Notes under the pieces: model-generated
What the model was told of the DNA's origin: nothing
The model's database searches: none
Seen by the model: the letters and a program-made list of their open reading frames with translations, nothing else
Origin: Andalucia godoyi
Taxonomy: Eukaryota; Discoba; Jakobea; Jakobida; Andaluciidae
DNA length: 64,000 bases
Reading direction: 5' to 3'
Assembly (NCBI GenBank): GCA_009859145.1
Contig: VRVR01000002.1
Span: 310,001 to 374,000, forward strand
Translations under genes and position numbers: made by a program
In this document: in pieces, positions 44,574 through 55,600 of the stretch
Layout: each line of letters begins with the position of its first letter
How positions within the stretch are numbered: the first letter of the stretch is position 1

Positions 44574-45764
44574 TTAGAGCAATTCAACAACACACGCAGA
44601 TGCCCCGCCTCCACCGTTGCACACCGAAGCGCACCCAAACTTGCCTGAATGGTGTTTCAGCGCTGTCAGCAGAGTGCAAACAATTCTGGCGCCGGAACAC
44701 CCGAGTGGATGCCCAAGCGCGACTGCCCCTCCGTACACATTCAGCCGGTCCATTGGAATGCCAAGAATGCGAGAGTTCACAATCGGAACGGACGAGTATG
44801 CCTCATTAAATTCCCACAACGAAATCTCATTCTTGTCGACACCTGCCTTCTTGAGTGCAACAGGAATTGCCAAAGACGGAGCGGTGGTAAACCACGCAGG
44901 ATCATGCGCAGCCGACGAAAAGGAAACGCATCTTGCAACGGGAGTGATGCCAAATTTCATGCACATTTCACCCGACATCACAACAAGAGCTGCCGCGCCG
45001 TCCGCCAATGTGGAGGCATTTCCGGCAGTGACCGTTCCATTTGTCTGGAAGGCGGGCTTTAGCGCCTTCATTTTAGCAGAATCGAGGCGCAGTGGTTCGG
45101 CATCGCGATCCAAGACTCCTCCAGGAAGTGGAACCACCTCGTATGACGAAAACACTTCGCAAGCCTTCAGCGCGCGTTCATAAGACTGGATGGCAAATGT
45201 GTCCTGTTCTTCTCGTGAAATCGCGTACTTTTCAGCAAGCAGCTCTGCGTACTTTCCCATGTGAGTGCCATCCTCCCATGTGAGGCCGTCGTGCAGAATG
45301 GAATCGGTCACTTCAATGGTGCCATACTTTTGACCGCTTCGTGCGTTTGGCATGTAATGAGGTGCTCTCGACATGCTTTCCATTCCGCCCGTCACCACTA
45401 CGTTCGCAGATCCAGAGCGGACAAGCAGGGCAGCCAACTCGAGCGCCTTCATTCCAGACGCACACACCTTGTTGATTGCTGTGCAAGGAACGGAGTCCGG
45501 CAAGCCAGCTCGTAAAGCAGCCCGTCGCACAGGAGCCATTCCGCACCCCCCTTGAAGCACCATTCCCATCAACACTTCGTCGACGACGGACGCACAAGAA
45601 AACCCAGGAACAGTCGCCGCCGCCGTTGCACGAGTCACAGCAGCCTTGATTGCATGTGCACCCAGTCCTACGACGTCAAAGTTCTTTGACTGTGCACCGA
45701 GAAAGAGACCAATAGGCGTCCGGGCATAAGAGACTATATACGCGTCGCGCGGATTCAGCGTCAT
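44574..45764 (-). CDS. Acetyl-CoA C-acetyltransferase (biosynthetic-type thiolase)
   Basis: The 396-aa protein is a full thiolase. The acyl-accepting cysteine is in NKVCASGMKALELAA (about residue 100), GGMESMSRAPHYMP follows, the catalytic histidine is in VALGHPLGCSGARI and the second cysteine is in CNGGGGASAC. The length and GGMESMS motif fit degradative or biosynthetic acetoacetyl-CoA thiolases. The usual NEAFA motif reads NEAYSS here, a modest deviation. No presequence is evident before AYIVSYARTPIG and the terminus is VVELL rather than a PTS1 signal, so a cytosolic enzyme is most likely. Confidence 0.94.
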   Translation of the reverse strand: MTLNPRDAYIVSYARTPIGLFLGAQSKNFDVVGLGAHAIKAAVTRATAAATVPGFSCASVVDEVLMGMVLQGGCGMAPVRRAALRAGLPDSVPCTAINKVCASGMKALELAALLVRSGSANVVVTGGMESMSRAPHYMPNARSGQKYGTIEVTDSILHDGLTWEDGTHMGKYAELLAEKYAISREEQDTFAIQSYERALKACEVFSSYEVVPLPGGVLDRDAEPLRLDSAKMKALKPAFQTNGTVTAGNASTLADGAAALVVMSGEMCMKFGITPVARCVSFSSAAHDPAWFTTAPSLAIPVALKKAGVDKNEISLWEFNEAYSSVPIVNSRILGIPMDRLNVYGGAVALGHPLGCSGARIVCTLLTALKHHSGKFGCASVCNGGGGASACVVELL

Positions 45765-46161
45765 AATGGATGATGTGATCTGTGGGTAGAAGACAAAAGG
45801 AGAAATAAAGGGAAGTTAGATGTTAAAGGATATTATTAGGTGTTAAACAAAATTAGCGATGAAAGCAAATTCGGTGAAAAATCGCTCAACCATGGAAAAC
45901 AAGCGATTCTGTCAGTTCCATTCCCCGATTCAGATTTCACAGAGTTCATAGTGGAAGTGCAAATTGGAACAGGCAAACATGTTTCAAAGGCAGAGCGAGT
46001 TGATGCTTGATGCAACAGTGACGATTCCACCCCTGCAGCCCGCCGATTCTTTCTGTTGTTTATGATTGTGTGTTGCTTCTTAATAAATAAATAGTAATTT
46101 TAAAAAAACATACTTCCCCCCTCCCCAAAGGATACAAATTTAACGGTGTGATTGGTGAAGA
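45765..46161. promoter_or_regulatory. Divergent intergenic region between thiolase and ARMC2-like genes
   Basis: This 397-bp region is AT-rich near 45815-45850 and 46080-46110. No gene or repeat is supported. Confidence 0.4.
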
Positions 46162-48423
46162 ATGGTGCGCACTGGGTCTATTGCTTCAATTCTTGCGTCT
46201 GCAAGACAAGAAGTTGGTCAGCCTTCCGCACTGAGGAAAGCCGATCGATTGGTGCCGCTGCGTGGGGCGGATGCAGACGACCAAGCGCAAGTGTCTCTTT
46301 CCAATCCATTGCGGCCCGAGACTCCACGGCTTCCTCTCGCTGGACACGTGAAAGGAGCTGGCTCTGCATCACAGAGTCGGCCACAAACTGCTGTGGTCCG
46401 GCCGTCAACCGCTTTCATCGGAAATTTGTCCGAACGAGAAAGCTACATATTGTCCATTATCAAGAACCCTCAATTGGATTTCAGTGTGAAGTGCGACAGA
46501 GTCAGCGCGCAAATCGACGGTCCTGTGCCGGAGTCCGTCGAAATTGCACTAGTTCAAGAGTTTGCGGTCAAATTGTCAACAATTGAAAGCAATGCTTCGT
46601 TAGTGTCTCGGGTAGCTAGACTGTTGTTGCGAGTCGAAATCCGCGATGAAGCGTGTCGAAACCGTGTTTCCAAGGCCGTTTTCAACATGTCCAAGGACTC
46701 TGACAGCGATTCCTACTTTGAAAAGTACGGTCTTTTGGACCTTCTCATGAACATGAAACCGTATCCAGATGCATTTGCATTGGGTGCGATCAAGAACTGC
46801 ACTGTGTCATGTCTACGAAACAGGGAGCTTTTAATGTCGAGAGGACATCTTGCTCTTGTATTTTCCATTATTAGCATGTACGTTTGCAGCATGGCGTCCA
46901 AGGAATTGAAACAGCAAGATGTGGTTCTTATAACCGCCGAACAGGTTTTGCAGGCCATTGGCATCCTGAGAAACATGTGTGACATGCGGTCCAGCGAGAA
47001 CGAAGCGGATAGTGGCGGATCCGCAGAAGTCTTTCGACAGTTCTCAACTTTTGGTGGAATGGAAAGTCTGTGCGGGATCCTCGATTTGTGTGTCAAGGAC
47101 CACGCACTGTGTGCCGATTCTTTACGTGTGATGAGCAAGTGCCTGGGAGATCCGGATTGTCGCAGCAGTCTTGATACTTCGTCGTCAGTCCGGTCCATTT
47201 TGTCTGCGATGGAGACTCACAAGACGGACATTTCCCTTGTGCTACGAGGACTGTACATTCTTGGAAGGCTGACGGGATTTTCTGCGGAGTCTCGGAAAGA
47301 AGTAATCGCATATCGAGGAGGTATGGGGGTGTATTTCTGCACTCATGCTCTTCTGCTGCCGATTTGGAATTCCTTGGTTTCCGAATTTCAGTTGTTTGAC
47401 TTGAAAAGAAAGCGCAGCGAGAAGGATTACGTGGACCTGGAGAGGAAGTCTGGAGAAATTGAAGAGACACTCTCGAAGGCCTGCCGCCTCTTGGCAAACA
47501 TCTCCGTTGAGCCGAACATATCAGTGAATGTATTGGCGGATCAAGCAGTTCTGTCTTGCATCTTTATTATTTTTGAAAGATCATGCCATTCTTTGCTCCA
47601 CCCTACCGTTCGAGAGAGGGACGTTGTGGAGGAAAAGCTGTTCGATAAGGTACCACAGCTGACAGGCCAGGAAACTGCTAGAAAACGAAAGAGAAAGGAA
47701 GAACTTGTCTTGCACACGATGTACCTGATTCATAATCTGTCCTTCTATTTGTCTTCGTCTCCCGAGCCACGCGTGTTTGAGATGTGGCTTTCTGCGATTA
47801 ACAAGAATCACAACAATTTTTCGAAGCTGGTTATGCACTTGAATTCAGATATTGTTGAATTGACCGTTTCTTGTTTGGGGAACGTTGCGCGGGCCTCCGA
47901 ATCATTGCGGATGGCACTCCACAAATGGAAGCTGGACGAATTAGCGGTCATCATGCTGGATCATTCTTCAGTGCCCGTCGTTGCTGGTGCTTGCTTGGTT
48001 CTTAGCAACATGGTTAGTGACTGGAAGGCTGTGGGACCGGAAATCGAAGCTCAGATACAGTTGTGGGAGAAAGAAACAGTGACCGACCGCTTGGTTGATT
48101 GTGTTGAATCCTTTACTGAGCATCTGCTTGCTGATCCATCCGACTCACCGGAAGAAGTGTTCTCCGTTCTTCACAGAGCGTTGTGGGTTATCTGGAATGT
48201 CCAAATGACTGCAAAGTCATCAATAATGCTGCACCAGCGACTTAAGGATTTGTGGACAGACGAGCAGGCAGTGCGGCTGTACGATTTTCTAGACCCCGTT
48301 TGCGCCATTTGTGAAGAACCTCCAAATTCAGAAATGAAGACAGATCTCTTGGATATCGCGGTGCGACTTCGTCGACAATGGGAAAAGGATAGATGGGAGG
48401 AACTCAAAGATCCTGAAGAATGA
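46162..48423 (+). CDS. ARMC2: ARMC2-like armadillo-repeat protein
   Basis: The 753-aa protein has a disordered N-terminus (about residues 1-95) and then an alpha-solenoid of armadillo-like repeats, for example LSKACRLLANISVEPNISVNVL and LTVSCLGNVARASESLRMAL. Its size and the order of repeats fit ARMC2, a flagellar protein needed to deliver radial spokes to the axoneme. The match is from fold and pattern rather than a unique motif. Its stop codon lies 2 bp from that of the convergent ankyrin gene. Confidence 0.68.
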   Translation: MVRTGSIASILASARQEVGQPSALRKADRLVPLRGADADDQAQVSLSNPLRPETPRLPLAGHVKGAGSASQSRPQTAVVRPSTAFIGNLSERESYILSIIKNPQLDFSVKCDRVSAQIDGPVPESVEIALVQEFAVKLSTIESNASLVSRVARLLLRVEIRDEACRNRVSKAVFNMSKDSDSDSYFEKYGLLDLLMNMKPYPDAFALGAIKNCTVSCLRNRELLMSRGHLALVFSIISMYVCSMASKELKQQDVVLITAEQVLQAIGILRNMCDMRSSENEADSGGSAEVFRQFSTFGGMESLCGILDLCVKDHALCADSLRVMSKCLGDPDCRSSLDTSSSVRSILSAMETHKTDISLVLRGLYILGRLTGFSAESRKEVIAYRGGMGVYFCTHALLLPIWNSLVSEFQLFDLKRKRSEKDYVDLERKSGEIEETLSKACRLLANISVEPNISVNVLADQAVLSCIFIIFERSCHSLLHPTVRERDVVEEKLFDKVPQLTGQETARKRKRKEELVLHTMYLIHNLSFYLSSSPEPRVFEMWLSAINKNHNNFSKLVMHLNSDIVELTVSCLGNVARASESLRMALHKWKLDELAVIMLDHSSVPVVAGACLVLSNMVSDWKAVGPEIEAQIQLWEKETVTDRLVDCVESFTEHLLADPSDSPEEVFSVLHRALWVIWNVQMTAKSSIMLHQRLKDLWTDEQAVRLYDFLDPVCAICEEPPNSEMKTDLLDIAVRLRRQWEKDRWEELKDPEE

Positions 48424-48425
48424 TG

Positions 48426-49475
48426 CTATGAGGAGGAATCGTCTTCCAGGAGGCTCTGCACCCTAGCCACGCGTTCATCACTGATTTGGAGAGCAGTTTC
48501 TGACAGAAACTTCTGCAGGACTTCCAGTTGGCCAGCACTTAGATCATGCAGTCCATACCCAAGAACGTTGCTTGCACGTATGCCCATTTCTGACAACCGT
48601 TCCGGGACTGCAGTTTCGCACTCCAACTCTAAGGTCGTTTCAACGGGCTCGTCAGCGGGCTCGTCAGGGTTGTCGACAGTACGCACAGTGGCAGTTTGAG
48701 ATTGCGCCTCCTTTGTGAGCGTCTCGTTCATAAACGCCGGGAAGGCCACTGGAACGTCGGTGGCCAACGTCCACAATGTTTCAAATATATGTTTTGGCGT
48801 CTCGCCGTTGCGATTCGCCATCGTTGGGTCATCCCATTGGATTGCGGGGACCAGCCGCCGAAGCTCTCGCGCGATTCGCCAACGTCCACTTCTCACTGCA
48901 AAATGAAATAAGTTGTCTCCCTGATGATCACACATCCTGATAAGCATCGATAAAGTTAAGGAATCCGCATTCCAGCAGGAGCGTAGCTCGCTCCATTGAG
49001 AAATCAAACCCAAGAATACCCCCAAATGGCCCAAGCGGATGCAAACCATGAAAGGGGTCATTCCTCCGTTGTTGCGGATTGGAATGCTTCCCAACGCACC
49101 AAGCGCAACGATGCAGTCTGTGGAGCCACTGGATGCCGCGAAATGCGCGGCAGTGTCGCCATGAGCGTTTCGAGAAAGAACAAAGTCTTCTACGAAAGCC
49201 ACAGTGGAAGGGACTGATGGGCGTTCAAACGTGGAAATGAAAGACTCAAACTTCTGCGCAGTCGAAATGCGGCTCGGAAACAGCAGACATACATGCTTCA
49301 AAATGACTTCAACCATCATATGCTGACCGTGCATGCACGCAAGCATCAGCACTGTATTTTGGGCCGTCGCACTTCTGAAATCCACCAGCTGCTGCACTCG
49401 CTTCGAATTCCTGGAAAGAAGCTCATCCAGTTCCCGGACTGCATTTCTTTCAAACAGAGGCAAAAGAACGTCCAT
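48426..49475 (-). CDS. Ankyrin-repeat protein
   Basis: The ATG at 49475 (MDVLLPLFERNAV) gives 349 aa; four codons upstream the frame has only GTG. Ankyrin-like units include TVLMLACMHGQHMMVEVIL, GDTAAHFAASSGSTDCIVALGAL, GMTPFMVCIRLGHLGVFLGLI and GDNLFHFAVRSGRWRIAREL. The C-terminal 120 residues are acidic and may form a short helix bundle. No specific orthologue is recognised. The 3' end is separated from the ARMC2-like stop by 2 bp. Confidence 0.78.
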   Translation of the reverse strand: MDVLLPLFERNAVRELDELLSRNSKRVQQLVDFRSATAQNTVLMLACMHGQHMMVEVILKHVCLLFPSRISTAQKFESFISTFERPSVPSTVAFVEDFVLSRNAHGDTAAHFAASSGSTDCIVALGALGSIPIRNNGGMTPFMVCIRLGHLGVFLGLISQWSELRSCWNADSLTLSMLIRMCDHQGDNLFHFAVRSGRWRIARELRRLVPAIQWDDPTMANRNGETPKHIFETLWTLATDVPVAFPAFMNETLTKEAQSQTATVRTVDNPDEPADEPVETTLELECETAVPERLSEMGIRASNVLGYGLHDLSAGQLEVLQKFLSETALQISDERVARVQSLLEDDSSS

Positions 49476-49661
49476 GAACACTCGCACCCTCGAATACGAA
49501 CGCTCTCTGCACCACGAAGCAAACTATGTGCACGTCCTTCCATGTGCGCAGCAGCGTGCGTGCTGCATACACATGTGCTTATTATTATTATTTTTTTGGT
49601 CGTGCGCTTTGACAAGTGTTGGTATTTTTATTCATAAGTCCATGACAGATCACCTACTGTA

Positions 49662-49735
49662 GGGCGTGTAGCTCAGCTGGTAGCAGCGCTCGCATGGCAT
49701 GCGAGAGGTCAGGGGTTCGATTCCCCTCTCGTCCA
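49662..49735 (+). tRNA. tRNA-Ala (anticodon GGC)
   Basis: The sequence folds as a cloverleaf without an intron. The A box is TAGCTCAGCTGG and the B box GGTTCGATTCC. The anticodon stem CTCGC/GCGAG encloses a loop with GGC at 49696-49698, and the acceptor stem is GGGCGTG/CTCGTCC with discriminator A. The G3:U70 wobble pair, the alanine identity element, is present. Position 6:67 is a U:U mismatch. No CCA is encoded and a T run follows within a few bases, a normal Pol III terminator. Confidence 0.96.
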
Positions 49736-49738
49736 GAA

Positions 49739-49746
49739 ATTTTTTT
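49739..49746 (+). terminator. Pol III T-run terminator of tRNA-Ala
   Basis: A run of seven T residues lies within five bases after the tRNA 3' end. Confidence 0.85.
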
Positions 49747-49781
49747 CCCCCTTCCCGCCTTTTTTCTTGATGCTTGGAACG

Positions 49782-50164
49782 CGCCTGCACTGAACACTAA
49801 CCACGGGAGAATCATCGCTGATCACCCATAATCAATGCTGCAACCCAACAACATGCATAGCATGATTGGAAACGGGTAGGCCCCCAACACGCCCCTCGGC
49901 ATGAGAGAGGTTCTTAAGATAGATGTTACGTTGCATGGACAATAAGAATAAAAATAAAGAAATGGAATGAACGTCGCTGTGCGAGAATGCAACGCGGCGG
50001 CATATGTATAGGGATTTCATGGTCAAAATGGGGCGAAACGAATCGGGCATCGTGTGACGGAGCTGTGAAGAAAACCAACGCACGCGCATGGGCGCGTGGC
50101 AGTGTGCTTGTTTACGTGTGCTTTTTAGATTGCTTCATCATATCGCAATAAAGTGGCAACGGCA
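49782..50164 (-). repeat. Dispersed repeat R2, copy 2
   Basis: This is the inverted copy of 9378-9761. It is oriented with LRRC49 and ends 86 bp after that gene's stop codon. The perfect hairpin stem CACGCGC/GCGCGTG is retained at 50081-50098; the only change within the hairpin is in the 4-nt loop. The copy begins about 45 bp from the tRNA-Ala gene. Confidence 0.85.
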
Positions 50165-50250
50165 TGAATGACTCGTGTCTTGCAGCCGGAGAAAGTTCTT
50201 GGGCACATGATTTTGTTCATTATAATTATTTTAAAACAAAATAACAAACA

Positions 50251-52348
50251 TCAGGCGTGCTTGTCCAGTACCGAGGCAACGCAACTATCAAATGACGCAG
50301 CGAACTGCGACATCAGCATCTGAACTTCCGTCATTTCACGGACAATTTTGGACATGAACGCCGAAGACGCGGCTGCAACGGGACGAACGGATTCCTGAGA
50401 GCACTTCCATCGAAAGACGCACAGAGAATTTCGCGGATCACCGTGAACCACTGGAGCATCCAAGTTGTCTTCATCTTCTTCGGGATTGTTGTCCGCAAGC
50501 CTGAGCGGTGACAAAGAACGATTCCATAAAAATGCTTTCGCATGCAAATTCTTGATGCTCGGCTCACTGGCATCCATGTCGTTAATTCTGCTCAGCCTGC
50601 TGAGCGAGCTCAGTATGAAAGCGTTGTCCGTTTTCCATTCTTCAGGAACGCTGATCACAGTCTCGTCTGCAGCAAGGACTCTACATATTTCCAAGATCAA
50701 CGTGGTTCCCCAATTCTTGCAGTCCGCACGGAACACAATGTTTGGTACACCCTGCGGGAAATACTTCAAACGCAGGTTACGCAGGAATATGTCCGACACG
50801 CAAGTGCGAATGCAAGTCTTGCTGAACACACAGGTTGTCACGGCTCTGAAAGTACCGTCAAACGAGTGGCGAACGGATGGGAATTCGTCTTGAAATTGAA
50901 ACCCGGATACGACGACGGTATCGGGGTGCAGCAACGAGATCTGAAAAACCCCATCTGTGCCGACATTATCCACTGGATCAGCCAATACTGACGGACGCAG
51001 TTGCTCGCTCAACACAGCAGCACTCGCCGTTCCAGGAGAACCGATTCCATGTTCATTCTCAATCCAATCATCAGCTGTCTGCCTCTCGACATCCGAAATT
51101 TTCTGATGGTCCAGAAATTTCAAAGAGGGAAGATGCGCCATCAAACGAACTCGATGATCCGCATCAAGCATGTTCCCATCCAGCGACAGCTCTGCCAACG
51201 GCAGCTTGGCAGCATCCGGACTGCGAAGAGGCATGATCAGGCCGTTTAGGGATTGGAGATTTCGGATCATGTTGTTTGAGAGAAACAGACGAAGAAGCTT
51301 TGCATTTGTTTCCATAAAAAGGACCTCTGAAATATGATTTCTTCGCAAATTCAGCTCCGTCAGCGACGGCATGTTCTTGATGAAATTGACACGCTCCAAT
51401 TTGTTACCAGCAAGGTTCAAAACTCGCAATTCGCTAAGCATGGAAAACGCTTCACCGTCAATTTCCGACACCTCATTTGAATGCAGATCCAGAACATCGA
51501 GGTACCGGCACCGCGAGAAGTGGTTGCGGCCAACGTACCGGATGCGATTCTTTCCGACCATCAGTACCCGGAGATACGGCAGCGAATCCAAGCCCGTCAA
51601 ATCGTCTATCGCGTTTGAGAAAAGATCAAGGAATATAAGTTTGGACAAGTGCGGCTGCTGTGAAAAGGCGTTGCGCAGGCTGGTAATCGAATTGTTCTGC
51701 AAATTTAGCAGTTTCAGAGCCGTTTCCTCCTCGGAGATGCGAGGAACCGCAGAAAATCCGTGCCGATCGAGATTCAGCCGTTCTGGATTTCGAAGGCGCT
51801 CAGCTTCAGTTCGGAACGTTCTGCATACAAGGAGCGTAGAAAGGAAAATACGTAAAAAAACAGAATTACCCAACGCAAAGACGGAATTGCAAATGTAAGC
51901 ATGCCGAACAACAGAGAAAACACAAAGAACGATTTTCCCATGTAGGGCAATGCCAGCAATTAAAAGAAACACTGTGAAAAAGCACGACATACTCTGTTTT
52001 CCCAATGGATGCAGTATCTAGTGACGGTGAAGTCCGTGAAGTCAAGGAAGTCGCATCAGCTGAACCGGAGTTATTTGTAAATGAAGAAACCGAAAACAGT
52101 GTGCTGGGGACTGGTCCTGCGAATGATTGGGTGCGCACGATGCTTGCGGACTTGGGTCGGGTCGCAGAAGAAGCAGGTTGTCGCAGCAGAGACGATCCAG
52201 CGAGAACCGACTGCGGTTTCCCGTCGACGACAGCGAGAGAGCTAGACGCCGAACCTGCTGCAGCGTCTCCTCGGCTGACTCGAACGGTACCATAGGAATG
52301 TGACGACACACTCAACGACGACGATGGTGCACGCTTTCGAGGGTCCAT
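50251..52348 (-). CDS. LRRC49: LRRC49, leucine-rich repeat subunit of tubulin polyglutamylase complex, two exons
   Basis: I read exon 1 as 51993-52348 and exon 2 as 50251-51820, joined in phase 2 across a 172-nt GTATGT...GCAG intron. The product is 641 aa. Exon 1 is a Ser-rich disordered region. Exon 2 starts the LRR domain with LNLDRHGFSAVP, then repeats such as LIFLDLFSNAIDDLTGLDSL, LRVLMVGKNRIRYV, LDVLDLHSNEVSEI and LTELNLRRNHISEV. This order and wording match LRRC49. LRRC49 belongs to the TTLL1 polyglutamylase complex that glutamylates axonemal and cytoplasmic tubulin. Reading through the intron creates a false hydrophobic N-terminus. Confidence 0.88.
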
Positions 52349-52699
52349 CCCATCCACATAAGTATGCAAACTGTCTCTCTGTGTTTCGCTCTCTGTGCCT
52401 CTCTGTATTTTTTGAACTCCACCTCGGAATGGACTCCGGACTTATTGGACCATTGGAACTTTCTTTTGGGAATCGTCCGCAGTTTGACGGCGTGTCGACG
52501 CATGGCAACCCACCAACACCACCATCACCATCCCATGTAATGCGCATGCTTTCGTGTTCCCCCCCATTCAGACTTGGAGTTTTCAGAAGCCGAAATGGAA
52601 ATGCTGTACTCATTCTGCGTTTTATCTCCCGTTTGTCACTGATTTCGTTGTCCGAGTTTTCTTTCTGCACGAACAGAACAGCGGACATTTCGTAGAACA
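52349..52699. promoter_or_regulatory. Divergent intergenic region between LRRC49 and SEC3
   Basis: This 351-bp region contains no supported gene or repeat and should hold both promoters. Confidence 0.4.
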
Positions 52700-55600
52700 A
52701 TGGCAACGCTGGACACGCTGCTCGCTCCGATATTTCTGGATGTTCATAGCGCTCCGCATTTTCTTGCGGCCTGTCGAGTGTACAAGGCTCCTTCGGTTTC
52801 TGCGGGGGTTTCCAGCATTCAAGATCGGAAGATGGCATCGAAGTCTGTGCTTTCTCTTACGAAATTCCGAATTCTCGTTTTATTCCGAGACAAGAAAGAC
52901 CAGCGAGTTCGACTGGCGAAATTGAAACCACGAACTCCCTCTGACTGGGCAGGCACGTTGGCCCCTCCTTTGACGGCATCACAAAAAGAAGATATTGTGG
53001 AGTCGTTTACCACGGATTCGAAAAAGGCGGTGAAGGGGTCGCATATCTGCGATCTTGTCGGGTCCCTAGATCTTCCAGAGGAAGTGGAGCAACGGCTTCA
53101 CAAAGAGGTGTTTTGGAGATATACGCATTCTTCCAAGACGGTTACCGACGCCTCGCTCTCGGACGAAATGAAGAGGAGGGCGCTGAGCATTGTTTTCCGA
53201 AATAAGAAGCCACTGAGGTTGGTATGTGCCGTGCAGAGCGAAAGGGACTCTTTCGTGTCGTGCATCCTGTCTTTTGTCGAATCTCAGATTTCAATTCACG
53301 GTCTTGCTCCTTCGGTAGCTCTGGCGTCCACCGACGTTGCCGGAAGTGTCACAAAGCTCAGCCGCGTGTCTGCGGACACCCCGGTGAGGGCTTTGCTTTC
53401 CGAGTCCGATTCAAGGGATCTGGAAAACTTGCTGTCTTCCGATGTTTCCGATTTAGAAGCATCTGTCCTTCGGCTGTCGCAAGACTTATCGTCTCTTGAG
53501 TCCGCCAATATACATTCCATATTGTCCAGCGAATCTACGGTGAAGACGACAATTGTGAAGCCTTTGGACAGCTTGGTCCTTGCGTTGGACGATACGTCGG
53601 CCTATCTCGATCTTTATTCTGTGAAGTTGCATGTTCTGGGCCAGGATATGGCAGCGATTGAATCGCGAAACAACATGTTGCAAGTACGGGCTGCTAATCA
53701 TTCAAAGCTGAAGAAGGTTCTGGACGGACTGCTGGAACAGATCCGAATCGATGATTCATACAGAAAGGCGCTGTCAGGTGCGTCGAAAATGCTAGAAAAA
53801 CTGAAGGCCGTCTTTGATTCCATGAGTGGCAGTGCGGCTCCCATGGCGTCTGTTGCGGCAGTAGCATCGCGGGCGCTTGAGCAGTTTACGTTTGATGATG
53901 ATGATGAGATTTCGGATCCGGAAAACGGTTCGGAGGTTTCTTCCAAGTTATTTGGGTCCAATTTGATGAGCGCGAACTGGTACAACGACTGGTTGTATCC
54001 AAAAGACTGGACGCGCCCTCGTCCCTCAGTCCCGCTGCTCCCTGCAGTTCTCGAGGGGGCAGTTGATCTGCAAAAGAAACTGGACTTGTTTCATTCAGAC
54101 ACTGCTCAATTTGTGGTTGAAGACGTGCCGATCTGTTACAAACCTTTTCTCCGGATGGATGCTGTGCAGTCGCAGCTCGAAGACATGGCCCAGTTGCTGA
54201 ATCTTGCTCGTGGAGCTGTTTCGCGATTTCTCGTACAATCCATTGACAAGGATGTCTTGGACTTTTCGGCTGCCTTGACGAAGAAGAAAGCCAAAGATGT
54301 CACTGATCTTGATAGACCGTTGAAGAACACAATTCGTTGGAAAAAGTATATGTTGTTGGTTCCTCTGTTGGAGAGCCTACGACGCGATCTTTCCCGGTTG
54401 CCGATACCGAAATCTGGAGAATTACCAGGGGACATGGACGAGGATCACGAATCCGATTCTTACGCAGAGTTTCGTCTAGATGATGATGGATCTACCAGCG
54501 ATGGTCACTGGACGGAAGCACCACTCTGGGTGCCTATCGATCCTCTCATCACGTACGCGTCCCCAATTTCTGCCGTCTTCAAGAAGGACATTGAACGGCT
54601 GTTTTACGCTTTTTCAAAGAAGTTCCTCAAACCAGGAAGAAAAGATTCTGATCTGGGCTGCATTGTCTCACCGTCGAAAGGCACTGGCATACCGTCTCCG
54701 TGGGGGAATTTTACCATCAGCCCAGATTGCCCCGAGCTGCATCCATTCTCTGTTGTGCTGGTGCAGACGTCGAATGCCTCCCTTGATGCCGCCGTGGTGG
54801 CCAATCTCTCTTCCATTGGAGGTGGCAGTGGTGCTCACAAGAGAACTCGGTCGGATTCCAGCGATTCGACGGTTGCAGACCCGGATTTTGGTAAGGCAGA
54901 AGATCGACTCAGACCGGACGAGGCATTCTCACTTCTTCTTTCTGATTTGTCGTTTTCCATCCTTGGCGAGTACACGTTTCTTGGCATCTTTTTGCACGGC
55001 TATTCTCTCGTCCCGCTTGTTCGGAAACAGTTCCCCCCTGTGGCATTCAAAGAAATAGAAGGATTCCTTGATTTGGAGAGTACCCGTCAAACCCTCGAGA
55101 AGGTCGACCCTCTCATTGATGTGATTTTCGTTGATGGCGTCCGTTCGTCCCTTCATGTTTTGATCGATTATTTCGAGAAGAAGGTCAACCGATTTTTTGC
55201 AATCCGCATGCTGGATGATCTTCGAAGTCGACTGATAGAAGCCCAGAAGAAGAATCTCGTCGGATTGTCTCGAGTCTACACAGAGATACAGCTGTCGTTG
55301 CGGAACGTTCTGAACACAGTGGTGGACAAGATGTGCGATCAAGTGAAATTATACGGAATGCCAGTCAAGCGAGTCGGCCTTGCCCCTTATGTTGTCACGT
55401 TCGGGTCTTTCATGGAATACTTGATGACTCTTGCGTACGGCGACAAGCGCGGTGCCAACGAAGATGAGAGCATTGTTTGCGACATTATCACTAAATACGG
55501 CAGAATCATGCTTGATAGGCTCCGGGATCTCGCAAGCGCGGACCTAAAGTATGGCGACACATTTCTGCTGGAAAATCTCTATTTCTTCTCACATTCCCTG

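Noticed and set aside
51821-52005. Hydrophobic N-terminus that would make LRRC49 look membrane-anchored
   Set aside because: It is translated intron. GTATGT and GCAG borders restore the frame in phase 2 with the upstream Ser-rich exon, and LRRC49 relatives lack such a segment.
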